A stretch of 64,000 nt of DNA from Gnetum montanum (Eukaryota; Streptophyta; Gnetopsida; Gnetales; Gnetaceae). Of this stretch, positions 11,215-23,160 are shown piece after piece. Position 1 is the first letter of the stretch, and the number at the start of each line of letters is the position of its first letter. The stretch lies in NCBI GenBank assembly GCA_015680685.1, contig MNCI01016091.1, positions 140,152 to 204,151 on the forward strand, read 5' to 3'. The position numbers and the translations under genes are program-made. A model generated the notes under the pieces. The model was not told the origin of the DNA and searched no databases. It saw nothing but the letters and a program-made list of their open reading frames with translations.

Positions 11215-13966
11215 CTAAGAACTGATGTGCATTTTTTCTAGTGTGTCAGTGGCTGTGCAGATATCTGAATGGTCTGTAGAGGCACACTCATTGTCGACAG
11301 ACTTCCTAGTTTCTTCTTCTTCTTCTGAGCTGGTTGAATCGATTTTTAAAGAGTCCGAAATCAAATTCCTTTCATTGGAATTCACACTACTAGTAGAGGC
11401 CCAATACGTTTCCATCTTTTTGTCTTCTTCTTTCATGCGTTCTCCATACTCAACAAAATTGAAGTCAAAAGGATTTCGTCCACCAAATGCAGATTCAAGT
11501 TTATCTGGGTCAACAAGCTCTGTAAGTACCTTGCTTGAAGGATCATCTGAATATACAAATTTAACTTTCCGGTATGTCTTGGGTTCCAGAAATGGTTTTA
11601 CCACCTGTGCACAATTGTCAGATTATTCAAATGGACAAAGTAACGTAAATTTATGATTAAATGCACAATTCCTTAAGCAAATTACAAACACATGATAGCT
11701 TAAAGAAAGGAGAAAGAAAAACTGCTGTTATTTTTACGCCTGAACCTTCCTATTCATGTACAAGTTTTTTGATATGTTGTCTCTTTTATTTTTAAAAACT
11801 TATTCTGATATTTAATTTACCAAAATGAGCCAAAAAAAAAAAAAGTTGCTACATCTAGCTCTTCATAGAGGTGAATGGTGAAAAATAAGTCATACAGCCA
11901 ACCCATTTTGTTGGGTCAAAGCTAAGATGATGATGATACAGAACAATTTAACAAAATGTTATTGCCTCGTCTGTAAAATTTTTAAAACTTTTTTGACCTT
12001 TTATTATCAACTTTGCTTTTGTGTATATATTTGTATATATTTAAAGTTTTCTCAACTAGGCAATCAAAACTCGATTTTAAACTCACCGTCCAGAAAGATT
12101 CAAAAATTCTCGGAGGATTGTAGAGTATAGCCAAACCCAGCCTTTCAGGGTAGTGATTCTGTAAAACATGTGCTGTTTCACGTGTCACCTTGACTGAGAT
12201 ACTAGCCGGGCCCCAACCTTTAAAATCAATAAGCCAAACCATCTGTTCTTGCCCTGGAGGTAAGTTTAAAATGGCATTCTCCATGCAATAAACAAGGTAC
12301 TTGATCTGCCCTTTCGTTGAAGTTGTATTCTGTGTTATCAACAGATATTGTCAGTGTCAATTATAATTAATCATTGGAGCTTTGTTTGATAAAGAAAGTT
12401 GTTGCATGGCTGTTACCTGAAAACCTGGCCTCATTACCAGTACAGTCCTTCCATGATTGTCAATATAGTTTGCTCTGTAGATTTTTCCAGTCTCTGCCTC
12501 TTTTGCAACATCATCCTGAATACAGAATTTTATGTAATAATAAATAAAGGTTTTTAACTATAATGAACAGTCTTCAGCTCATTTTAACAGAACAATGAGT
12601 TTGCAGATTATGAAAAAAGCAAAAACCTTATAATCAGTTACAAAATATGGGTACTGTTGCGTAATTTTAACAGAGGAAATCTTATGGATATCTGCACTTC
12701 ACTAGTGATTCCTAGACTGTGCCAAGGGCAGCAAGCCAGATACAGTAGCCATATCAGGTAGGCTAGAAAAATGTACAAAGATAGTGACAAAGGATACGCT
12801 GGTTCTGTAGCAATTCTAAAGGGGAATCCAGCTGCTGAATTTAGAAGTTGTCATGACTGTTCTTGATCCACGGACATCTTCCAGTCCCAAATTTTGGCGA
12901 TTTGGCTAGGTGCAAACGTTAAGACAAAGTATTTATAAATTTGTTTTGTGATTGCAATTCACTCAAATACTGCATGTATGGTACAATGACTATTATTTTA
13001 ACATAACAATGAGTTTGCAGATTATGAAAAAAGCAAAAACCTTGTAATCAGTTACAAAATATAAGTACTGTTGTGTAATTTTAACAGAGAAGATCTGATG
13101 GATATCTGCACTTACACTAGTGATTCCTAGACTGTGCCAAGGGCAGCAAGCCAGATACAGTAGGCATATCAGGTAGGCTAGAAAAATGTACAAAGATAGT
13201 GACAAAGGATACCTTGGTTCTATAGCAATTCTAAAGGGAAATCCAGCTGCTGAATTCAGAAGTTATCATGACTGTTCTTGACCCACGGACATCTTCCAGT
13301 TCCAAATTTTGGCATTTTGGCTAGGTGCAAACGTTAAGACAAAGTATTTATAAATTTGTTTTGTGATTGTGATTCACTCAAATACTACATATATGGTACA
13401 ATGACTCTATTATTTTTGCACCATTAGGGATAAACCCCATTGAATGCAAAGCTAACTGTAAATTCTTCACATTAGGCTATCAACACTTTCACTCAGATTA
13501 ACTCAGATTTTGTAAATATGTTTCGACGATTAACTATGCATTACACTAAGCTTAAATCAAAGGAGTTCGATATAAATGTTAAGAATGGTACCCATTGAAT
13601 TGTTTCTGGCCTGTACTCCAGCCTCCATTTGATCGTATCTTTCAGCATTTTAGAAGCCTTTTTAACATTCCAATTCCTTGCCCTTAAATATCGACAGACA
13701 CAATCATCTGTACCGAAAAGTTGCAATTTGCCTGTCAACATCCCCAATGTCTGGCGTAGTTCCCTTATCTGCAAGGGGTTAGTAAATTTTTCAGATCCAC
13801 TTAGAATTATTTTTTAAAAAGTATCATAATAAATTCGTCTTCAGTAATAAAATCAGATATCCATTTACAGTGGATTAATAGATTACTACATTACAGCACA
13901 ACACACCTTAGCCTGCTGCTCTTCAGCTGATATTTCGTGCCCTTTAATTCCATTTTTCTTTGACAT
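11215..13966 (-). CDS. Sec14-like phosphatidylinositol-transfer-type protein (CRAL-TRIO), five coding exons
   Basis: Members of this family bind phosphoinositides and other lipids in a hydrophobic pocket and move or present them between membranes. Exons on the - strand are 13966-13907, 13768-13592, 12515-12417, 12329-12087 and 11604-11215 (stop TAG 11217-11215). All are GT-AG and phase 0, giving 322 codons. Residues about 40-75 form the CRAL-TRIO N-terminal helices (DDCVCRYLRARNWNVKKA, then TIKWR). The lipid-binding domain follows (about 95-210) with IYRANYIDNHGRTVLVMRPG, VWLIDFKGWG, HYPERLGLAILYNPPRIF and FWTVVKPFLEPKTYRKV. The tail is Ser/Glu-rich with a run of five Glu and looks disordered. 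There is no GOLD domain or N-terminal extension, so it is the short single-domain class and not a patellin or nodulin-fused form. The first ATG lies 4 bases after an acceptor, so a non-coding 5' exon is expected upstream. Confidence 0.9.
12581..13411. repeat. 414-bp direct tandem duplication inside a Sec14-like intron
   Basis: Two adjacent copies, about 12581-12994 and 12995-13411, align along their whole length with scattered substitutions and the same landmarks (GAGTTTGCAGATTATG, CTAGACTGTGCCAAGGGC, CTAGGTGCAAACGTTAAG). Both lie in the intron 12516-13591, so the coding sequence is unaffected but the intron is lengthened. Confidence 0.9.
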
Positions 13967-13970
13967 CTTT

Positions 13971-15981
13971 CTGAAAAAATTTTATGGACTCGTAAGAAAG
14001 CAACAGGAAAAAACAAAACAAAGAATTAATAAATGATATTGGAAAACCTTTAACATAAAAAATTTTAATGCCTTTTTGGGAAAAGTCCCAAGATTCCCAT
14101 GCAAAACTTCTTCAGAGATGAGACAACGGATCGAAAATGTACTGATATGATTTGATTCAAAGCTTAAAGAAAATGAAATACAACGATACATTACACATAG
14201 ATGATTCACAACATCATGAAAAGATCCCAAAAAATTCCAAAGCTACTTTGCAGATACAACAACTAGCAAACTGATTGAAAATGCATAGAGGTACTTTTTT
14301 AAACCAATAATATCAAACAGCCAGAGTCAAGGTAACACCAAAATACACAAGCTCATTTTCAAATGTGAATGAAGATGAAAAATAACTTTGTCAATGGGCC
14401 GTAATAGATACTTAGAATTTACTACTTATAAGAATTTGTAAATAACAAAAGAAAAAACCCACAAAATAGTGATGACTAGTTTTCCAGATAAACAAAATGC
14501 ATAACACAAAGTCAATGGCATAGGCACTATTTCACAATCATAATAATCATTGAAGGCTTATCACATAGATTTGGAATCAGCTTTCCAAGTTATCTTGGTC
14601 CATAATTGTTGATCCAAAATTATATATAGTTACACAAATTTATATTGTATCAGTTTTTCTGTCTACTTCTTCTTTGATTTCCTTCTCCTTGGATTCAGAA
14701 AATCCTTCAAAGAAATGGCACTTCTGGTCTAAATCGAAGATGACCAAAACTATCGTAGACATCTCTCCTTCACCTTGTCTCCAATAAGCAGAATCCCTTA
14801 AGATGCCTTTAAAACATCCGATTCTAAATTGTTACGCTTCTCATTGTCATCATCCATCTTAGCATATAATATTTGCATCTCAAACAACATTTCGCCTTTG
14901 CTGCTAATGCCTCTCAAATGTTAAAACATTTTGCACCATATGACATTACGTATCTTACAGCCTTTTAAAGTATTTCTTTCTCTGAAAGTCTACTGGGAAT
15001 TCTACAACCAGAAAGGGCGACACTGATCAAATTTAACAGATTTAACAGGATCCTCTTTGGTTTTAATTCTTTTTGCATGCTCGCACTTGTTTCAACAAAC
15101 TTACTAACGAGACAATAGCTAAACTAAAATCAGATTAAATAAATGAATAGAATAATTATCGGTAACATGGATTTTGTGCGCTTTTTCTAGGGGAGTTTAC
15201 TGGACAACATCACCTTGTCCAATACATAATCAGATGAGGTGAACGGATTGCTCTTAGCATCATTGCTTGGTCATAAACTTCATGACCTTTTAATTTTTAC
15301 AATTTGCCAAACCATAGAAACAATTCGATGAGAACACAATCCTATCAAAATCTCCTAACGCGTTTTTCAACCAAATGCAGTGAAACTTCTGCCTAAAATC
15401 CCAAGACGAAATCCTATAATCGATCTAAAAGCTTTGGTTAAAGGCTAAAATGTTTGCTTTTTTTTTTTTCCTAAAGTTGGTTCTTTTATTCCCATTTCAA
15501 CGTAAAATGCAATATAGCAGCAATGTCTGGCAGCGTTCCATAAGAGCCTTGACACATTCCCCTCGCTTACAACGGTCCTGAAGTCCCACCGTCCAACAGA
15601 GAAATCTGAACTTTTCCAGCAAAGAAACCGCTAACATTTCATAAAAGGAGACAAAACATTGCGCTAATTACCAAATGACAGCGCATAATCACACCGCTCC
15701 AAGTACGACGAATCGTAGACGAAAACGCTTGTAACTCACCAGACTACAAAACATCCTCAAAATCACCGAACGACAAATCACTCCAACGCCATATCAAAAA
15801 GGCAAAAAAAAAAAAAACAGTACATTGAATCGGACCTGAGCAAACATTCATTCCGTGGCTTTAAAAGCAGAAATAAAAAAGACAAAAAAAAAAAACCGAG
15901 ATAAACCGAACGGAGGCCGCTAAAAAGGATCGAAATAAGCGTTTACAATCGCGCGACAAAGTAAAAGAAAAGAAAAGCTAC
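13971..15981 (-). other. Probable 5'-UTR intron of the Sec14-like gene
   Basis: The coding start exon opens just after an acceptor (TTTTTTCAG ending at 13971). The nearest good upstream donor is AAAAG/GTAGC at 15982/15981, in a locally GC-richer stretch typical of a promoter-proximal first exon. The roughly 2 kb between has no coding signal. A 2-kb leader intron is inferred, not shown. Confidence 0.5.
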
Positions 15982-16060
15982 CTTTTCGAGCAGTGCGCTG
16001 AAGCAACACCAAAACCTAAGGCAGAGATTGATCTAACTGACTCGTTTCACCGGCCTTGCT
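15982..16060 (-). promoter_or_regulatory. Probable first (non-coding) exon and core promoter of the Sec14-like gene
   Basis: CpG content rises sharply between about 15500 and 16250 compared with the surrounding AT-rich DNA, and a donor site at 15981 would join to the coding exon at 13970. The transcription start is not visible from sequence, so the right boundary is nominal. Confidence 0.4.
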
Positions 16061-16249
16061 TTCGCTTTTGCTGCTGCCGCAGATTCTCTTGCGGAAGGCG
16101 CGAGAGATCTGTGATGGAAATAACTGATAAGGCACGTCGGCAGAAATTATGGCCAAATGCATGTGCGAGGCGACGAATGCTGCGCTGCAGAAGCTTCGAT
16201 TCGTTGTCCGTCGTGTCCGTCATGAAAGAGGAAGGCAACAAGGTCCATT

Positions 16250-17815
16250 CTTAACTGGACTCCGCCACTACGGAGCCTGCTATCCATGGAAATTTTATTT
16301 GCATTTCCACGGCCAACCTGGATTTGCCTTTGACCGCTCAAGTGATGTTGTTTATTATCCGCGCACCATTTCCAAGCTATTTTCAGTGCCAATCCCAGGG
16401 CACTTCACCCCCCGTTTTCGTTGACGATGTTTCTGGTTTGGATCCTTCTGTTTTTGGTTTTGGAGTCGTCTGAAGTTCGCAGAAGAAATGTCTCGACTTC
16501 TGCTCTTGTCAGATAAAGTGGAAAGACTTCTGCCGCATGAACCACGTTCACGTTTGGTGCGGAAAATGGGATACTTTTGAATACCAGCCTATCATGTGTG
16601 TTCATGAAATATTTAAATATGTTTAGAAAACCAAAAATTTTTGAACATTCTAGTAGCAACTTTTAAGACATGTTTAAGAATTTCGTGGAATAATGACGGA
16701 AAGAACCTATCAGCAATAGTTTCGATGGAGTTGGTCGCTTCTTATTTATTGTTGATTGGGCGGGTTGGTGCAAACCTTATGGCCAAATAGGAGCCATGAT
16801 TGTTGAACATGGTGTCAATGTCCTGGAAAATAAATCATTATAGTTATGGTTGTATTAGATAAACCTTATCAACAATTATAACCTACCCACAAGGCTACTT
16901 CACTAGTGCCATACTTAAAAACACAAGCAAGGATTGAACCCATAATTTTTCAACCAAAATATGTCTCTTTACTACCTGTACTACACCATTAGATACATTT
17001 AAATGTCTATGATGACAAAACTTACATAATATTTGAAGTTGAAAACAACTACCATGACAATAATTATTTTGACAGTAGCTTTAATTTTTTTCCTAAGCTA
17101 AAAATATTCTACATATTAGGATTACAGGATTTCAGTTACTAAAGAATCAATTATAGAATTTCATTATTTCGTAAAAGAAAAAAAATTTCTCAACTACTAC
17201 CCTCCACCCCTCTTTCTTTACTAGAAGTATTTTTTATCAACATGATGGTTTTTTAATTTTAAAAATGGAAAGTTCTTTGTAATACTTGTACTTAATTCTT
17301 AATATGCTTAAACAAAATTCAAACGATCCATATAAAATGTTCTATAAATCTCCTTTAACAAATAGGAAATCATTATCACCATCTTAGCCTTATCCCAAAA
17401 AATTAAAGTTAGCTACATGAGTTCTTTTTCACCATTCGCCTTTGTGAAGAGCTAGATCTTTGTTCATTTGTAGTTTCTTTAAATCAGCTTTGATTGTTTT
17501 TTTTTTCATGTCTACTTTAGTTTTCCTTTTAACAATATTCATGGAACAATGATGTAGCAACCTTTGTTTATAGGTTCATTGTCTTATCTTCTTTGCACAT
17601 GTCTAAACCATCTAAGCCTCCATTCTTATAGCTTATTTAAAATAGAAGTCACTCTAAGTCTTTTTCTAATATTTGTATTATGTAGTTTATCTCTTATAGT
17701 AACATTCAACACCATATAAGATTGTTGTCCTATAAATCATATTGTATCTTATACTTTATATATCATTCTAATAAGTGGAAATAAAAATTAATTCTAATAA
17801 TTATCTTATACTTTG
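16250..17815. other. Gene-free AT-rich spacer at the edge of the retrotransposon block
   Basis: No coding region is supported. A + strand frame at 16149-16424 (91 codons, starting MAKCMCEATN) overlaps the presumed Sec14-like promoter and matches nothing I know. A tRNA-like stretch on the - strand at about 16905-16995 may be another SINE. Confidence 0.5.
16905..16995 (-). repeat. Possible tRNA-derived SINE
   Basis: Read on the - strand, ATGGTGTAGTACAGGTAGTA is A-box-like and GGGTTCAATCCTTGC is a good B box about 35 bases later. The body does not obviously match the other copies, so the assignment is weak. Confidence 0.35.
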
Positions 17816-18049
17816 TGATGAGTTGTAATTAGACAAGTTGCATTGACAAGCATACGTCAACATAGCCCTATCGATGCATGGTTAGATGCATTGAAATAGA
17901 TGCATCGATGCTAACGCAAGTAAGACTTGTATAAATGTACTCGCCAATTACATTTATGACAACTTAGATTTTTAGTATAGCAAAACCCTTACAATTTCTT
18001 TTTCTCAAAGTTAGAATATTTTCCCTCTTACTGCCTATAGTATGAATTT

Positions 18050-19007
18050 AAGAGATTGTACAGTGCTTTATTCGAATGTCATATACCTGAACACATTAGC
18101 ATGAATGGTAATAAAGTCAAGATTTTTTACATTCATTGCAACAATTAGACTAGATTACTCTTTACATTTAGCAATTTAGTTTCAATACAATTTACACTTA
18201 TGGTTTTGAATAATTAATATAATTAATCATAAAAACGTAAGTACAACCACTTCGAGCATGACGTATTATGCTTGGTAATCTTAGTAGTGGATATTTGGTA
18301 TGCCCAATAATCACCACTTGGTAACCCAGTAGCATTAATACTAATTTGGGATGTGTACAGTAAGTGGGAACAGTTATTTTACGTTAGGATAGTTAGTTGC
18401 TAGATTAGCTAAGTAGTTAAANGTCAAATTCTATGGACTTAATTCCTAAGTTGCCTATAGTCTTAAACCGTGAATCAAGGGGTTGTGTGATTTTTGTCTT
18501 CCTAACTCGCACCTTTGTTATTAGTACACATGGTTAAATATGAGTTAAGGCACATGATGTCTATTTTTGGAAGTATTTTTATCTGTTTTTCATCCTAATA
18601 GTTAGATGAGTAAAGGAAGGTTTAACAATGAGTTATTTAACTACTTAGCTAATCTAGCAACTAACTATCCTAACGTAAAATAACTGTTCCCACTTACTGT
18701 ACACATCCCAAATTAGTATTAATGCTACTGGGTTACCAAGTGGTGATTATTGGGCATACCAAATATCCACTACTAAGATTACCAAGCATAATACGTCATG
18801 CTCGAAGTGGTTGTACTTACGTTTTTATGATTAATTATATTAATTATTCAAAACCATAAGTGTAAATTGTATTGAAACTAAATTGCTAAATGTAAAGAGT
18901 AATCTAGTCTAATTGTTGCAATGAATGTAAAAAATCTTGACTTTATTACCATTCATGCTAATGTGTTCAGGTATATGACATTCGAATAAAGCACTGTACA
19001 ATCTCTT
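18050..19007. repeat. Giant inverted repeat bounded by single Ns (likely mis-oriented contig)
   Basis: Arms 18050-18421 and 18636-19007 (372 bp each) look identical in reverse complement in every part I compared. Single Ns lie at 18422 and 19008. Read in reverse complement, block 18423-19007 repeats the LTR and then continues it in the order seen in the other copies, ending near GTCCATAGAATTTGAC. This fits one contig inserted backwards with its overlap kept. Confidence 0.88.
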
Positions 19008-19008
19008 N

Positions 19009-19773
19009 GACCAGAGAGCCTTAAGGGATAGAAATCTTAGACGTTTGTCTAAAATCAAGGAGAATAATATAGAGAAGGAAAAAGAGAAGCAGAAGGATCA
19101 AGGTAGGGACCAAAGGAGAAGAACTAGCATGCACTGTTCTCCTAGTTCTCCTTCTTCATCCTCATCATCCTCTTTGTCATCAAACTTTAATAAGAAAAGC
19201 TGAGGCTAAGACAAAAGAAGGAATAGTTAGGATTGGGATGAAGATGAATGATGAGATGGAGATGAACGAAGATCCTATCAAAATGATCAAGACCAAAGGT
19301 AGAAACAACCACAAGGAGGAGGAGAGCATCATCGGGGAGAAGGCACAACAAGACTCATCATAGGCATCATAGCCATGAAAGGAGCTATCAAGAATGAAAT
19401 GACTATGATGAGTCCTTGATGGCTACTATAAACATGATTAATATTTCAAAGGTAGTGAGAATTCTTACAAGACATCATAAAGATAACAAAATTAAAAGGT
19501 TGGATATGAATAATATCCCTAAGTTCGAAAAGGGATATAATGCAGACCCTCAAAATCATCTCCAAGATTTTCGTAATGGCTATGCCTTGTAGAACATAGA
19601 AAATGAATAGTAGAAGCTTATATTGTTCCCAAAGATACTCATCAAAGAGGCAAAAAGTTGGTACTAGTCCTTAGAACTGAAATCTATTCGTTAATGAAGT
19701 ACCATGTTGGAGCTATTCAATAATAAATACAAAACATACTCTAAAGTTTCTAACTTGTGGAGGTAGATCCAAG
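19009..19773 (+). pseudogene. gag fragment of element A
   Basis: It aligns by eye with the gag of B and C: a Ser-rich and His/Arg-rich linker, then the KRLDMNNIPKFEKGY core (about 19498-19540) followed by degenerate sequence matching LLFPKILIKE. Several in-frame stops (TGA 19201, TAG and TAA further on) and frameshifts make it non-coding. It breaks off in the segment that in B reads LRKQIQ. Confidence 0.75.
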
Positions 19774-19777
19774 AACT

Positions 19778-20025
19778 ACTTTAGAGAATTTGTCTTCCCT
19801 TGAGATATGCAAGTTATGAGTGTATGTAATGAATTAACATAATGCTTTTACTTTTAAAGGTAATAAATCACATTCACATAATAACATTTAGTAACATGTT
19901 TGCATCTTCACATTTAATTCATCAAGAAAAAGGGTTTTATGTACTATTTCAATATCTTTCCAAAGTTTAGCATCGAGTCTAGGTGTCCAAACAACACATG
20001 CATACAAAACACTAGGATGGATGAT
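19778..20025 (-). pseudogene. LINE (non-LTR retrotransposon), C-terminal fragment
   Basis: On the - strand a frame ending near 19790 reads VLYACVVWTPRLDAKLWKDI and then LDELNVKMQTC, like the region after the reverse transcriptase in plant LINEs (pattern L(F)YG-x-VWG...W..IE). It ends exactly at the ATGAT duplication beside element B and continues on the far side of B at 33248. Stops show that it is dead. Confidence 0.75.
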
Positions 20026-20878
20026 TGATTAGTTGTGGTTGGCTGCATTGATAAGGCCTTGTTGACTAGGCCCCATCGATTGGGCCCTATCGACATAGGG
20101 TCTGTCCTTGCTTATAAATACATGCTCACTAGTAGCATTTATGACATTAGTCAGTGATAGTGTAGCGAAGCTCTTGCAGTTTTTTCATTCAAGAGTTAGA
20201 ATATTTTCTCAAGTGCCTGCAGCAAGAGTCATTGAGTGTATGGATCTTTATTCGAGCACTATTGTACTTGAGCACGATAGTGTGTATGGCAATAAAGATG
20301 AGCTTCTTAATAAGCCTTACAACATTATGGATAGTTTAGATATTTCATTCATGCATTTAATGCTTTTAGTTATTTATTTAATGTTTTTTAGTAATTAAGC
20401 TATTTAAGTAATTAAGCAAGATAAGCTAGATCGATTAAATATGTAAGTACGACCGCTTTGAGTGTAACACGTATTCACTTGGTAATCCTAGTAGCATTAT
20501 TGCTTAATGCACCTAGTAGCATAGCACTTGGTAACCCAGTAGTGGATATGTGGGTTTAGAACGTGTACGGAAAGTGCAACCGGATGCTTATGTTAAGACT
20601 AGTTAGAGATTAGTTAGTTAAATTAAATTAGTCATTAAATTACTTTCTCTCTTTCTTCAAGCACCAAAGAACATAAAACATAAAATGATAAAAATCATAT
20701 GCCTTGATTACACTTAACCATACCTTGGTACTTCACAAGTGTAATTGGAAAGACAATGAATGACCTTAGGGTAAGGTTCACTTCCTAGAAGACTAGTGCA
20801 CTAGAAACTATAGAGTCTATGGAATTCAATTAGATTACATGTGAACATTTTGTGATAGGGGTACCTCACCACTCATAA
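20026..20878 (+). repeat. 5' LTR of element B
   Basis: It begins TGATTAGTTGTGG and ends CACTCATAA (CATCA in the family consensus). U3 has GGCCC/ATCGAT palindromes. TATAAATACATG lies at about 20113. The ATCTTTATT...AATAAAGAT hairpin (20244-20299) includes the poly(A) signal. U5 repeats TTGGTAAYCC near 20476 and 20530. Confidence 0.9.
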
Positions 20879-20879
20879 T

Positions 20880-20899
20880 TAGCACCATTTTTGGGGACT
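20880..20899 (+). promoter_or_regulatory. Primer-binding site, element B
   Basis: TAGCACCATTTTTGGGGAC is a decayed form of TGGCRCCGTTGCCGGGGA, which is complementary to the 3' end of plant tRNA-Asp. It lies one base after the LTR end. Confidence 0.8.
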
Positions 20900-21029
20900 C
20901 TATCTGTTGAAATGTGCACTATCTAGGATTAGTAAACATTATTAATATCACTGGACAAACCCAAGGTCAACATCACTCTCACACAACACATAATTACAAA
21001 AGCACATTAATATTTTACTTGTTTGTAAA

Positions 21030-23160
21030 ATGTCTTCTTCTTCTTGTAGGCATGAAGATGTCAAACCACTAGTTCCATAATAATGCAAAGTGGTATATAC
21101 TCATTCAGATGAGTATGTACCTGATTTCACCTTCATCCTACACTAGGATGAGCAACTACGATGGCGTGATATTGAGGGCAACATTATAATGCCCCCTGAT
21201 CGATCTATGCCCATGATGTTGCTTCAAACACTTAAGAAGTTAAGCATCCATGATCTTTAAGAGGAGTATGTTGTGTAGGATTATGACTTCTAGGACTACC
21301 ATCTCACTTACACATAACATAGGAGAGACTGACACCAAGAAAAGCACCATGAGTTTGTGAAGGGGAAATACTTCACCAATCTCTCGTTCCTATTAAACGA
21401 AATCGACAATGAGGATCCTCCCTTTGGGGATTCTCAACATGAAGATTCTCCACCCCCTATTATTGATGACGAGGGTGTGGCCCGAAACTTGCAATTCACT
21501 ATTAATAAACCAAGTTTAGGAAAAAGTGGCAAGCAAGGTAGGGACTTAGGCAAACATCATGATGGTAAGGGATCTAAAGATGACGGTCGTAATGAGTGAA
21601 GAGTTGGTGGTAGACACTATGGTGGTGGTGGTGGTGGTCCACATTCCTTTTTCATCTAATTCCAAACATTCATCTTTGTCTTCTAGTTCTAATAGAAGCC
21701 ACCGTAGAAATAATCATGATGAAGGTGATCAACGAGACAATAATGATCATAGAGCTCACCAAGAATGTCAAGGTAACAGAGGACATCATTGGCGACAATG
21801 CAATAATGATGATGATGAGCCTTTGTTGGTAACTTGAAGCATGCCTAACATTGCAAAGGTAGAAAAGATTCCAACTAGGCATGTGAAAGATAGTTGGATC
21901 AAGCGCTTAGACCATGAACGATATTCCAAGATTTGAGGGGGGATACAATTCTGATCCGTAGACACATCTACAAGCTTTCCATGATGTCTATGCCTTACAG
22001 AACATTGAAAATGATTGGCAAAACACTTAGGTTCTTCCCCATGATACTCATCAAGGAAGCTAAAAGCTTGTACTAGTCATTAGAGCTAGAATCTATCTAT
22101 TGATGGATTATAATGCTTGAGCTATTTAATGATAAATACCAAATGTACTCCATAGTGTCCAAACTGAGAAAGCAAATTCAAAGCTAAAAATAGGAAACAC
22201 ATGAACCCTTGGATGCCACCATGGGCAGATATTATTCTCTCTTACACCAATGTCCTAGCCATGGTTATTCTCAGAGGGAACAACTCCATCACATCATAGA
22301 TGGAATTAGAGCAAAAATCAAAAGAACTCTTGGGGTTTATAACTAAGGGAGATTATCCGAACTAAGAGCTCATCAGATTCAAAGGTTGATTGAGTGGGTA
22401 GCAAAAGAAGAAGGTGAGTTGTGAAAAAGGGAAAGTGTAGAATAATATAATAAGGACCCTTCCATCAGGAAAAGGGAGGTTCAATTTTGTTAAGAGGAGG
22501 ATGTACCACTTGATGAGGTGGTAAATAGAAAAACCTTGCTCATCCAAAACTCTATTTTTGATATTTTGACTAAGGTTGATAAATTATGGAACTCTTTGGA
22601 TGAGAAATTCCAAACTACCATGAAGATTGTTAAAGAATCCAAAGCGTGAAATAGTGATTATGATCGCACGATAGAAGGAAGCTAAAGATGCCTACCAGAG
22701 AGGTAAGGGTAAAGCTGCTACAATAGAATAAGTTGTGGAGATAGACTTTGATGATGATGGATGTGTCATTTGTCAATATGAACATCCTAAGGGATGTTGC
22801 CTTTTGGTGTCACACTTACAAGAGTCTACGGTGTATGCATTGAACCTATGACTAGCAAGAAGGCAAGCACCTAGACAATTGCCTTGTCCTTAAGGCAATC
22901 CAAGGCAATTCCACTAGTAACAACAAACTTATTATCCAAGTGGAACTCCACCACAACCATATGAGTAATACCAACAATGGCACCAACCACAATCATGGGG
23001 AATGTCACTACCAATACAGCAATACCCTTATAGGCAATAAAATCCATATGGGTACTATGTTCAGCAACCCGTTTCTCCACAAAGCTCCATAACCCATGCC
23101 TCATTCTAGCATCACTATTACCCTCTAGAGTACCATCAAACTCATTCACCATCTACTAAA
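21030..23160 (+). pseudogene. gag of element B
   Basis: Gag forms the virus-like particle that packages element RNA. Coding starts at ATG 21030 (MSSSSCRHED). In order come an N-terminal part with DEQLRWRDIEGNI, a His/Ser/Arg-rich linker (about 21560-21800), the capsid-like core beginning near 21910, a Lys/Glu-rich EEVVNRK-type region (about 22500-22700), an unusual zinc knuckle C-x2-C-x3-H-x3-C (CVICQYEHPKGC, about 22770-22805) and a Pro/Gln-rich tail. In-frame TAG, TGA and TAA codons are frequent, so no full protein is made. Confidence 0.8.

Larger units (their letters stand above)
17816..19775 (+). mobile_element. Element A: truncated Athila-like Ty3/gypsy retrotransposon (5' LTR and partial gag)
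   Basis: The LTR opens with TGATGAGTTG at 17816 and carries the family's landmarks: a GATGCATC palindrome-rich U3, TATAAATG at about 17931, the CTTTATT...AATAAAG hairpin (18066-18116) and paired TTGGTAA(T/C)C motifs. The rest of the LTR is present only in reverse orientation in the N-bounded block 18423-19007. Partial gag follows and stops where LINE sequence begins near 19778. No pol or 3' LTR of this copy is seen. Confidence 0.8.

Noticed and set aside
11225-11656. 143-codon + strand frame
   Set aside because: Antisense shadow of the last Sec14-like exon; its Ser-rich run mirrors the Glu-rich tail.
16149-16424. 91-codon + strand frame in a GC-richer stretch
   Set aside because: No recognisable domain, overlaps the likely promoter and first exon of the Sec14-like gene on the other strand, and high GC favours chance frames.
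18050-19007. Giant hairpin as a biological cruciform or MITE
   Set aside because: Ns at the block edges and the LTR continuity of the reversed block point to assembly error.
21559-21837. 92-codon Asp/His/Val-rich frame
   Set aside because: It is one frame of the low-complexity gag linker of element B, not a separate gene.
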